Part shown: positions 1 through 6,277 of the stretch, in pieces
Layout of the letters: every line of letters starts with the position of its first letter
Numbering within the stretch: position 1 is the first letter of the stretch
Assembly: GCA_002396205.1 (NCBI GenBank)
Contig: DGXB01000006.1
Coordinates: 16,904-24,579 of the forward strand
From: Bacteroidales bacterium UBA4243
GTDB taxonomy: Bacteria > Bacteroidota > Bacteroidia > Bacteroidales > F082
Length of the DNA: 7,676 nucleotides
Reading direction: 5' to 3'
The notes under the pieces: model-generated
What the model was told of the DNA's origin: nothing
The model's input: only the letters and a program-made list of their open reading frames with translations
The model's database searches: none
Position numbers and translations under genes: made by a program

Positions 1-2405
1 GTCATCTGGGTGAGGTCGTTGGTGCCGAAGCTGAAGAACTGGGCCACGCTGGCGATTTGGTCGGCCACGAGGGTGGCTCTCGGGATCTCGATCATCGTAC
101 CATAGAGGTAGCTAATCTCGACGCCAAACTTGGCTTCCACTTCCTTCTTCACGCGGTCGGCGATTCTCTTCTGGTGCTCAAGCTCCTTGACGTTGATGGT
201 CAGCGGGACCATGATTTCCAAATGCGGGTCGAAGCCTTCGGTCATCAGTTCGGCAGTGGCCTCAAAGAGGGCGCGGAACTGGGTCTCAGTGATTTCGGGA
301 TAGACAATGCCGAGGCGCACGCCACGCAGACCCATCATCGGGTTCACTTCGTTGAGGGCGTCGATGCGCTTCTTGATTTCCTCGAAGCTGATGCCACGCT
401 CTTTGGCGAGGGCCTTCTGCTTCTCTTCGGTATGAGGCACGAACTCGTGCAAGGGCGGGTCCATGAGGCGGAAGGTCAACGGTTTGCCATTCAAGACCTT
501 CAGCGTGCCCTTGGCAGCGTTCTTGATGTAAGGCTCAAGTTCGGCCAAGGCAGCCACGCGCTCTTCGGTGGTGTTGGCCAGGATCATGTTGCGCAGCTTG
601 GCCAGCGGCTCTTCGCTGTTCTTGCCGTAGAACATGTGCTCGATGCGGAACAGGCCGATACCTTCGGCGCCGAAGTTGACGGCGTTTTGGGCATCTTCCG
701 GGTTGTCGGCGTTGGTGCGGACACCCATCTTGCGGTACTTGTCGACCAGGGCCATAAACTGCTGGAACAGCGGGTTCTCGGTGGCGTTGATCATGCCGAC
801 GGGTTCGGCATAGACCCAACCCTTGGAGCCGTTCAAGCTGATGACATCACCTTCCTTGAATTGCTTGTCGCCAATCTTCACTGTGCCTTTCTCAAGGTCG
901 ATCTTCACGGCGTCGCAACCCACGATGCAGCACTTGCCCCAGCCACGAGCCACGAGGGCGGCGTGTGAGGTCATACCGCCACGGGCGGTCAGGATGCCGT
1001 CGGCGGCACGCATGCCTTCCACGTCTTCGGGGTTGGTCTCCTCGCGGACGAGGATGTTGGCCACCTTGGCGGCGCGATATTCCTTAGCCTTCTCGCTGGT
1101 GAGGGCAATGCGACCTACGGCACCACCAGGACCTGCGGGCAGACCCTTGGCGATGACGGTGTGCTTCTTCTCGTCGGCAGCGTCGAGAATGGGGTGGAGG
1201 AGTTCGTCGAGTTGCTCAGGGGTGAGGCGCATGACGACTTCCTTCTCGTCGATGCGGCCTTCTTTCAGCATGTCCAAAGCCATGGTCAGAGCGGCCACAC
1301 CAGTGCGCTTGCCGACGCGGCATTGCAGCATGTAGAGGATGCCGTCTTGGATGGTGAACTCGATGTCGAGCATGTCGTGGTAGTTGTCTTCGAGGATGCG
1401 GCGCACCTCGCAGAGTTCCTTATAGGTTTCGGGCATCAGCTCCTGCATCGAGTGCATGTGCTTGTTCTGCTCGTTCTTGGTGTCGTCGTTCAGCGGGTTG
1501 GGGGTACGGATGCCAGCCACCACGTCTTCGCCTTGGGCGTTGATGAGCCATTCGCCGTAGAATTGGTTGTCGCCAGTGGCGGGGTTACGTGTGAAGGCCA
1601 CACCGGTAGCGGATGTGTCGCCCATGTTGCCAAACACCATCGTCTGCACGTTGACGGCGGTGCCCCAGTCGTCCGGAATGCCTTCGATGCGGCGGTAGCT
1701 GATGGCCTTCTTACCGTTCCAACTCTTGAACACGGCCTTGATGCCGCCTTCGAGTTGGGCCTCGGCGTCGTCAGGGAACTCAGTGCCTAAGACTTCCTTG
1801 ATGCGGACTTTGAAGTCTTCGGCCAGTTGCTTGAGTTCTTCGGCCTTCAGCTCGGTGTCGCTCTTGTAGCCCATCTTTTCTTTATAGGCGTCGAGCATGT
1901 CGTCGAGTTGTTTGCGGATGCTCTTGCCGTCGGCGGGTTCGATGCCCTCGGCCTTTTCCATGACGACGTCGGCGTACATCATGATGAGGCGGCGGTAGGA
2001 GTCATACACGAAACGGGGGTTGTTGGTCTTCTTGATCAAGCCAGGGATGGTCTTGGAGCAGAGACCGATATTGAGCACGGTGTCCATCATGCCGGGCATC
2101 GACTTGCGCGCGCCCGAGCGGCAGCTGACGAGCAGCGGGTTGTCGGGGTCGCCGTATTTCATGCCCATGATGTTCTCCATGTTCTTCATGCCGGCGTGGA
2201 CTTCGTCCATCAGGCCAGCGGGGAGTTGGCAATTGTTCTGGTAATAGGCTGTGCAGCATTCCGTTGTGATGGTCAAGCCAGCCGGTACGGGCAGCTTGAG
2301 CAAGCACATTTCGGCGAGGTTGGCGCCCTTGCCACCCAGCTCGTTCTTCATCGAAGCATTGCCTTCAGCGGTCTTTCCGCCAAAGGTGTAAACGTACTTT
2401 GTCAT
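1..2405 (-). CDS. ppdK: Pyruvate, phosphate dikinase (3' end beyond the left edge)
   Basis: This cytosolic enzyme interconverts pyruvate + ATP + Pi with PEP + AMP + PPi, linking glycolysis and gluconeogenesis at the PEP node. Translation from the ATG at 2405-2403 stays open for 801 codons to the window edge. The family is about 870-910 residues, so roughly the last 100 are missing. Visible sites, with Clostridium symbiosum equivalents from memory: ATP-grasp domain with GGKGANLAEM (24-33, Lys26), SCRSGAR (94-100, Arg96), Glu349 (E323) and LQCR (360-363, Q335/R337); swivelling phosphohistidine domain GGMTSHAA with His481 (H455); PEP/pyruvate barrel with GLFRIEHMF (Arg587 = R561), FRLMDPPLHEF (Arg646 = R617), MIEIPRA (Glu773 = E745) and FGTNDLTQM (Asn796, Asp797) just inside the edge. 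The catalytic cysteine (C831 equivalent, about residue 859) is off the window. The start is supported by the family-typical N-terminus MTKYVYTFGG and a promoter about 60 bp upstream. No frameshift was seen. Confidence 0.97.
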   Translation of the reverse strand, partial: MTKYVYTFGGKTAEGNASMKNELGGKGANLAEMCLLKLPVPAGLTITTECCTAYYQNNCQLPAGLMDEVHAGMKNMENIMGMKYGDPDNPLLVSCRSGARKSMPGMMDTVLNIGLCSKTIPGLIKKTNNPRFVYDSYRRLIMMYADVVMEKAEGIEPADGKSIRKQLDDMLDAYKEKMGYKSDTELKAEELKQLAEDFKVRIKEVLGTEFPDDAEAQLEGGIKAVFKSWNGKKAISYRRIEGIPDDWGTAVNVQTMVFGNMGDTSATGVAFTRNPATGDNQFYGEWLINAQGEDVVAGIRTPNPLNDDTKNEQNKHMHSMQELMPETYKELCEVRRILEDNYHDMLDIEFTIQDGILYMLQCRVGKRTGVAALTMALDMLKEGRIDEKEVVMRLTPEQLDELLHPILDAADEKKHTVIAKGLPAGPGGAVGRIALTSEKAKEYRAAKVANILVREETNPEDVEGMRAADGILTARGGMTSHAALVARGWGKCCIVGCDAVKIDLEKGTVKIGDKQFKEGDVISLNGSKGWVYAEPVGMINATENPLFQQFMALVDKYRKMGVRTNADNPEDAQNAVNFGAEGIGLFRIEHMFYGKNSEEPLAKLRNMILANTTEERVAALAELEPYIKNAAKGTLKVLNGKPLTFRLMDPPLHEFVPHTEEKQKALAKERGISFEEIKKRIDALNEVNPMMGLRGVRLGIVYPEITETQFRALFEATAELMTEGFDPHLEIMVPLTINVKELEHQKRIADRVKKEVEAKFGVEISYLYGTMIEIPRATLVADQIASVAQFFSFGTNDLTQM

Positions 2406-2463
2406 TTTCTTAATTGATTATTAGTGAATTAAACTCTTTTTTTTCTGTTTTGCAATGAAGTGG

Positions 2464-2494
2464 CAAAGATAGGAAAATGAGGAAAACAAAGCAA
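2464..2494 (-). promoter_or_regulatory. Putative Bacteroidetes-type promoter of ppdK
   Basis: On the minus strand the sequence TATCTTTG (2471-2464) matches the Bacteroidetes sigma-ABfr -7 box TAnnTTTG exactly. With a 19-bp spacer, TTGC at 2494-2491 lies where the -33 TTTG is expected, a partial match; a perfect TTTG at 2490-2487 is about 4 bp too close. Transcription would begin near 2457, giving a leader of about 50 nt. The promoter lies after the rpoD terminator, so ppdK is probably its own unit. This is a motif-based call only. Confidence 0.65.
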
Positions 2495-2523
2495 TAGTAA
2501 TGGTTATTTTTTTTGGAACTACC

Positions 2524-2559
2524 AAAAAAAGCCCCCCAAAACTCTGGGAGGCTTTTTTT
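2524..2559 (-). terminator. Intrinsic terminator downstream of rpoD
   Basis: Read on the minus strand, the rpoD stop is followed within a few bases by an A-tract, a 7-bp GC-rich stem (GCCTCCC at 2552-2546 pairing with GGGGGGC at 2537-2531, one G-U wobble), an 8-nt loop and a run of seven T (2530-2524). On the plus strand the same stem has a C-A mismatch where the minus strand has the wobble, so it works better in the rpoD direction, although the flanking A and T tracts could support some bidirectional use. The T-tract could also pair with the A-tract across 2508-2514, forming a second weak A/T-rich stem. Confidence 0.88.
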
Positions 2560-2564
2560 GATGC

Positions 2565-3428
2565 TTAACCGAGATAACTCTTCAGGATCTTGCTGCGGCT
2601 GGTGTGTTTCAACCGGCGTATGGCCTTTTCCTTGATCTGGCGCACACGCTCGCGCGTCAGGTCGAATTTCTCACCGATCTCTTCCAACGTCATCGGGTGG
2701 CTGCCGTTCAGCCCGAAATACAGGCGGACGACATCCTGCTCCCGTTGCGTCAGGGTGGAGATGGCACGGTCGATTTCTTTTCGCAACGATTCGTACAGAA
2801 GCTCGGTCTCGGGCGTCGGGGCTTCTTCGCTCTTCAGCACGTCGTACATGGTGTTGTCTTCATCCTGCACGAGCGGTGCGTCCATCGAGATGTGGCGTCC
2901 GGCGTTCTTCATCGAGTCCTTCACTTCCTGCTCCGTTATCTCCAAAACCTCGGCAATCTCCTCTGCATTGGGTTCACGCTCAAACTCTTGCTCTAACTTG
3001 GCATAAGTCTTGTTGATTTTGTTGATGGAACCGATTTTGTTCAGGGGGAGACGGACAATGCGCGATTGTTCGGCCAAAGCCTGGAGGATGGACTGACGAA
3101 TCCACCACACGGCATAGGAAATGAACTTGAAACCTCTGGTTTCGTCGAAGCGTTGTGCGGCTTTTATCAGACCCAAGTTGCCTTCGTTGATTAAGTCGGG
3201 AAGACTAAGGCCTTGGTTCTGATACTGTTTTGCTACGGAGACTACAAAGCGCAAGTTGGCCTTGGTGAGTTTTTCCAATGCGATTTTGTCGCCTTGCTTG
3301 ATACGCTGGGCCAATTCAACCTCTTCTTCAGCCGAAATCAGCTCAACCTTACCAATCTCTTGCAGGTACTTGTCGAGAGACGCAGTCTCGCGGTTTGTTA
3401 CCTGCTTCGTAATCTTTAACTGCCTCAT
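2565..3428 (-). CDS. rpoD: Primary RNA polymerase sigma factor, Bacteroidetes type
   Basis: This is the housekeeping sigma factor that binds core RNA polymerase and recognises most promoters. The 287 residues are typical for Bacteroidetes RpoD/SigA, which lacks the acidic region 1.1 and the long non-conserved insert of E. coli sigma70. Region 1.2 lies at about 18-48 (SLDKYLQEIG...). Region 2.1-2.2 is LTKANLRFVVSVAKQY (54-69) and DLINEGNLGLIKA (78-90). Region 2.3-2.4, for -10 melting and recognition, is FKFISYAVWWIRQSI (100-114) and onward to RIVRLP. Region 3 spans about 130-200. Region 4.2 carries the helix-turn-helix MTLEEIGEKFDLTRERVRQI (246-265). The start is the family-typical MRQLKITKQ. 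The gene lies 77 bp after pnp on the same strand, and an intrinsic terminator follows at once. I see no exact TAnnTTTG box in the 77-bp spacer, so rpoD may be transcribed with pnp or from a divergent promoter inside pnp. Confidence 0.98.
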   Translation of the reverse strand: MRQLKITKQVTNRETASLDKYLQEIGKVELISAEEEVELAQRIKQGDKIALEKLTKANLRFVVSVAKQYQNQGLSLPDLINEGNLGLIKAAQRFDETRGFKFISYAVWWIRQSILQALAEQSRIVRLPLNKIGSINKINKTYAKLEQEFEREPNAEEIAEVLEITEQEVKDSMKNAGRHISMDAPLVQDEDNTMYDVLKSEEAPTPETELLYESLRKEIDRAISTLTQREQDVVRLYFGLNGSHPMTLEEIGEKFDLTRERVRQIKEKAIRRLKHTSRSKILKSYLG

Positions 3429-3460
3429 TTACCGTTAGTTTAGTTCTTTGAATATAGTTG

Positions 3461-3491
3461 TGTTGTTGGCGGACATCGTCCGCCAACAACA
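3461..3491 (-). repeat. Perfect 14-bp inverted repeat in the pnp-rpoD spacer
   Basis: The arms 3461-3474 and 3478-3491 are perfect reverse complements (core GTTGTTGGCGGAC / GTCCGCCAACAAC) around a 3-base centre, so RNA from either strand can form a strong hairpin. It begins 14 bp after the pnp stop codon and ends 32 bp before the rpoD start. No T-run follows it on the minus strand (the next bases are ACAACTATATTC), so it does not look like a classic intrinsic terminator. It overlaps a second palindrome, ACAACAATTGTTGT (3486-3499). An mRNA 3'-end stabiliser, a processing site or a protein-binding site are all possible. Confidence 0.85.
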
Positions 3492-3505
3492 ATTGTTGTG
3501 CGATG

Positions 3506-5779
3506 TTATCTTCTGCGACCGCCACCGTTGCCGCCATGGTTGCCACCGCTGTGACCACCATTGCCACCACGGTTGCCGCCGTTGCTGTGACCGCCACCGT
3601 TGGGACGACCGCCACCAGGACGACCACCGTTGCCGCCTTTCTTCTCCTCGTAGCCTTCAGGCTTGGGAAGCAGGGCGCGGTGCGAGAGGCGCAACTTGCC
3701 GGTCTTCTCGTCGATCTCGATGAGCTTCACGTCGATTTCGTCGCCTTCCTTCAGGCCGGTCTCTTCCATCGTCTCGTAACGCTTCCAGTCGATTTCGGAG
3801 ATGTGGAGCAGGCCGTCCTTGTTGGGGATGATCTCCACAAAGGCGCCAAAGGCCATGATGGAGACAATCTTGCCGTGGTAGACCTCGCCAACTTCGGGCA
3901 CTTGCACGATGGCCTTGATCTTGGCCTTGCAGGCTTCGATGTCTTCCTTGTTCTGGGAAGCGATCTCCACGATGCCCTTCTGGTCGTCCTCGGTGATGAC
4001 GATGACCGTGTTGGTCTCTTTCTGCATCTCTTGGATAATCTTGCCACCAGGGCCGATGACGGCACCAATCATATCCTTCGGGATATACATGGTCTCGATG
4101 CGAGGCACGAACTCCTTGTAGTCGGAACGCGGCTCGGTGATGGTCTTGGCCATCTCGTCGAGGATGTGGAGGCGACCTTGACGGGCTTGCTCCAAGGCTT
4201 CGGTCAGCACTTCGTAGCTGAGGCCGTCCACCTTGATGTCCATCTGGCAGGCGGTGATGCCGTCGCGCGTACCGGTGACCTTGAAGTCCATGTCGCCGAG
4301 GTGGTCCTCGTCGCCGAGGATGTCGGTGAGGATGGCGTACTTGCCGGTCTCGCTGTCAGAAATCATACCCATGGCCACGCCAGCGACGGGCTTGCGCATC
4401 GGCACGCCGGCGTCCATCAGTGCGAGGCAGCCGCCACACACCGAGGCCATCGACGATGAACCGTTGGATTCGAGGATGTCGCTCACGATACGGATGGTGT
4501 AAGGCATGCTTTCGTCGTGCGGCACCATCGACTTGAGGGCGCGCTCGGCGAGGTTGCCGTGACCGATTTCGCGGCGGCTGGTGCTGCGTTGGGCCTTAGC
4601 CTCGCCAGTGGCAAAGCCGGGGAAGTTGTAGTGCAGCGTGAAGTTCTTGGTGCCTTCCACCACGGCGCCGTCGAGCGTTTGCTCGTCGAGCTTGGTGCCG
4701 AGGGTGACGGTGACCAGAGCTTGGGTCTCACCACGGGTGAACACAGCCGAGCCGTGGGCCTTGGGCAGCACGTCGACTTCGGTCCAGATGGGGCGCACCT
4801 CGTTGGTCTTACGGCCATCGAGGCGGATGCGCTCGTTGAGGACGGCGTTGCGCACAGCCGAGCGTTCCACGTCGTGGAAGTAACGCTTGGCGAGCGGGGT
4901 GATGGTCTCAAGCTCTTCTTCGGTATATTTCGAAAGGTAATTGTCCAAGATGCCGCTGAAGGTCTCCTCGCGCTTGTGCTTGTCGGCGCAGCCGGTGAGG
5001 GCGAAGTCGTAGCACGGCTGGTAGCAGTTGGCTTCGATTTCGGCGCGGAGGTTCTCGTCGTTCACCTCGTGGCAGTATTCGCGTTTGGCCTTGTTGACCT
5101 GTTCCATCAGTTCAAGTTGGGCCTGGCATTGTATCTTGATGGCTTCGTGGGCGGCTTTCAGTGCGCCGAGCATCTCTTGCTCGCTCACTTCCTTGCATTC
5201 GCCTTCCACCATGCAGATGTCTTTCATCGAGGCGGCCACCATCAGTTCGAGGCGGGCGTCTTCCATTTGTGCAAAGGTCGGGTTGATGACGTATTCGTCG
5301 CCGATGAGGGCCACGCGCACTTCCGAGATGGGACCGTGGAACGGTATGTCGCTCACGCAGATGGCAGCCGAGGCGGCCAAGGCGGCGAGGGCGTCTGGGG
5401 TCGTTTCCTTGTCGTTCGACAGGAGGTTGACCTGGACGATGGTCTCAGCGTGGTAGTCGTCGGGGAACAGCGGGCGCAGGGCACGGTCGATGAGGCGCGA
5501 GATGAGCACCTCGTAGTCGGAGGGCTTGGCTTCGCGCTTGAAGAAACCGCCAGGGAACTTGCCCGTGGCATAGTATTTCTCCCTGTAGTCGACTGACAGC
5601 GGGAAGAAATCGGTTTCGGGAGCCACTTCTGTTGCGGAGCAAACGGTGGCTAAGAGTACGGTGTCGCCGCAGCGGAGCATGACCGATCCGTCGGCTTGTT
5701 TGGCATAACGGCCAGTGTTGAGCGTAATCTCTTGACCGTTAGGCATTTTAATGGTTTGTGTAAATCCTTGTGGACCCAT
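3506..5779 (-). CDS. pnp: Polyribonucleotide nucleotidyltransferase (PNPase) with Gly-rich tail
   Basis: PNPase is a trimeric 3'-to-5' phosphorolytic exoribonuclease that releases nucleoside diphosphates from mRNA and can also add 3' tails. The 757 residues show the full family order. The first RNase PH-like domain spans about 10-145 and includes FFKREAKPSDYEVLISRLID (79-98). The alpha-helical linker covers about 245-320. The second, catalytic RNase PH-like domain spans about 325-550, with SSSMASVCGG (441-450) and GDEDHLGDMDFKVTG (489-503), whose Asp490 and Asp496 match the metal-binding aspartates. A KH domain (about 555-622, VIGPGGK at 574-580) and an S1 domain (about 630-703, GEVYHGKIVSIMAFGAFVEI) follow. 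Residues 714-757 form an unusual Gly/Asn-rich tail ending in GGGRRR. The linker holds a cysteine cluster (C252, C256, C264). The gene follows rpsO, a widespread pairing, but a terminator separates them. The start MGPQGFTQTI fits the family length. No clear TAnnTTTG promoter is visible in the leader. Confidence 0.98.
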   Translation of the reverse strand: MGPQGFTQTIKMPNGQEITLNTGRYAKQADGSVMLRCGDTVLLATVCSATEVAPETDFFPLSVDYREKYYATGKFPGGFFKREAKPSDYEVLISRLIDRALRPLFPDDYHAETIVQVNLLSNDKETTPDALAALAASAAICVSDIPFHGPISEVRVALIGDEYVINPTFAQMEDARLELMVAASMKDICMVEGECKEVSEQEMLGALKAAHEAIKIQCQAQLELMEQVNKAKREYCHEVNDENLRAEIEANCYQPCYDFALTGCADKHKREETFSGILDNYLSKYTEEELETITPLAKRYFHDVERSAVRNAVLNERIRLDGRKTNEVRPIWTEVDVLPKAHGSAVFTRGETQALVTVTLGTKLDEQTLDGAVVEGTKNFTLHYNFPGFATGEAKAQRSTSRREIGHGNLAERALKSMVPHDESMPYTIRIVSDILESNGSSSMASVCGGCLALMDAGVPMRKPVAGVAMGMISDSETGKYAILTDILGDEDHLGDMDFKVTGTRDGITACQMDIKVDGLSYEVLTEALEQARQGRLHILDEMAKTITEPRSDYKEFVPRIETMYIPKDMIGAVIGPGGKIIQEMQKETNTVIVITEDDQKGIVEIASQNKEDIEACKAKIKAIVQVPEVGEVYHGKIVSIMAFGAFVEIIPNKDGLLHISEIDWKRYETMEETGLKEGDEIDVKLIEIDEKTGKLRLSHRALLPKPEGYEEKKGGNGGRPGGGRPNGGGHSNGGNRGGNGGHSGGNHGGNGGGRRR

Positions 5780-5838
5780 GATTCTAAATGTTTTTTTACT
5801 GTTTTCTCTACTTCTTTACATGTGGGTTCGTAAATAGC

Positions 5839-5867
5839 AAAAAAAAGGCAATGTCTATTGCCTTTTT
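5839..5867 (-). terminator. Intrinsic terminator downstream of rpsO
   Basis: On the minus strand, about 30 bp after the rpsO stop, the stem GGCAAT (5862-5857) pairs with ATTGCC (5852-5847) around the loop AGAC, followed by eight T (5846-5839). Flanking A and T runs lengthen the stem. It ends rpsO transcripts before pnp, implying either a separate pnp promoter within about 60 bp or partial read-through. On the plus strand only five T follow, interrupted by C, so the minus direction is favoured. Confidence 0.88.
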
Positions 5868-5896
5868 CTTGCGTTCCGCATAGGCGGGCGAAAGTC

Positions 5897-6166
5897 TTAC
5901 TTTCTGATGCCCAGTTCCTTAATGATGTTACGGTATCTTTCGATGTCGGTTCTCTTCAAATAATCGAGAAGTCTTCTTCTCTTACCTACCAAGCCAACCA
6001 ACGCACGTTTGGCCGCCACATCCTTGTGGTGAACTTTTGTTTGTTCGGTCAAATGCTTAATCCTGTAGGTGAACAAAGCGATTTGGCCTTCTGCTGAACC
6101 AGTATCGGCAGCGTTCTTGCCGAATTGGCTGAAAATCTCTGATTTCTTTTCTGCAGTTAAGTACAT
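5897..6166 (-). CDS. rpsO: 30S ribosomal protein S15
   Basis: S15 is a primary binder of the central domain of 16S rRNA and contributes to an intersubunit bridge. The 89 residues match the normal family length, starting with MYLTAEKKSEI. Conserved stretches are DTGSAEGQIALFTYRI (21-36), the helix-loop region LTEQTKVHHKD (39-49) and the basic signature LVGKRRRLLDYLKRTDIERY (59-78), ending in ELGIRK. The gene has its own TAnnTTTG-type promoter and is followed by an intrinsic terminator and then pnp, the common rpsO-pnp order. The leader is only about 35-40 nt; I could not recognise an S15-binding regulatory fold in it. Confidence 0.98.
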   Translation of the reverse strand: MYLTAEKKSEIFSQFGKNAADTGSAEGQIALFTYRIKHLTEQTKVHHKDVAAKRALVGLVGKRRRLLDYLKRTDIERYRNIIKELGIRK

Positions 6167-6209
6167 AATTTTCTTCTTTTTACGATAAATTTATTCTCTA
6201 ATCGGGCTG

Positions 6210-6217
6210 CAAAGATA
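6210..6217 (-). promoter_or_regulatory. Putative -7 box of the rpsO promoter
   Basis: The minus strand reads TATCTTTG here, an exact TAnnTTTG match and the same 8-mer as in front of ppdK; both are preceded by G on the plus strand (GCAAAGATA). It lies 44 bp before the rpsO ATG, predicting a start near 6203 and a leader of about 37 nt. No good TTTG -33 element is seen at 19-21 bp spacing, so the call rests on the -7 box and position. Confidence 0.6.
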
Positions 6218-6277
6218 CGACATTTTTTTGGAACTGCGTATGTTTTTCGGAAAAAATGTTTTAGGCAGCACAATTGT

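Noticed and set aside
57..968. 303-codon plus-strand open frame, plus neighbours at 1161-1790 and 1827-2417
   Set aside because: They lie antisense to ppdK, which matches its family across all catalytic motifs. The frames are open because ppdK codon use rarely gives stops on the opposite strand; their products show no recognisable domain.
1..2405. Apparent loss of the PPDK C-terminal catalytic cysteine
   Set aside because: The frame is still open at the window edge in the conserved FGTNDLTQM motif, so this is window truncation, not a broken gene.
3349..3627. 92-codon minus-strand frame spanning the pnp tail and the rpoD start
   Set aside because: It is an out-of-frame reading of the Gly-rich tail and the spacer, low in complexity, and overlaps two firmly identified genes.
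3458..4459. 333-codon plus-strand open frame
   Set aside because: Antisense to the 3' part of pnp and to the repetitive Gly-rich tail; the low-complexity Ala/Thr/Val start is the mirror of the Gly-rich codons.
4517..5596. 359-codon plus-strand open frame
   Set aside because: Antisense to the conserved catalytic core of pnp; no domain is recognisable, and the length is explained by codon bias.
6220..6259. ACATTTTTT (6220-6228) pairing with AAAAAATGT (6251-6259) as a terminator for the ATPase gene
   Set aside because: The stem is almost entirely A/T, the loop is over 20 nt, and no T-run follows on the minus strand; it is likely chance pairing of A and T tracts.
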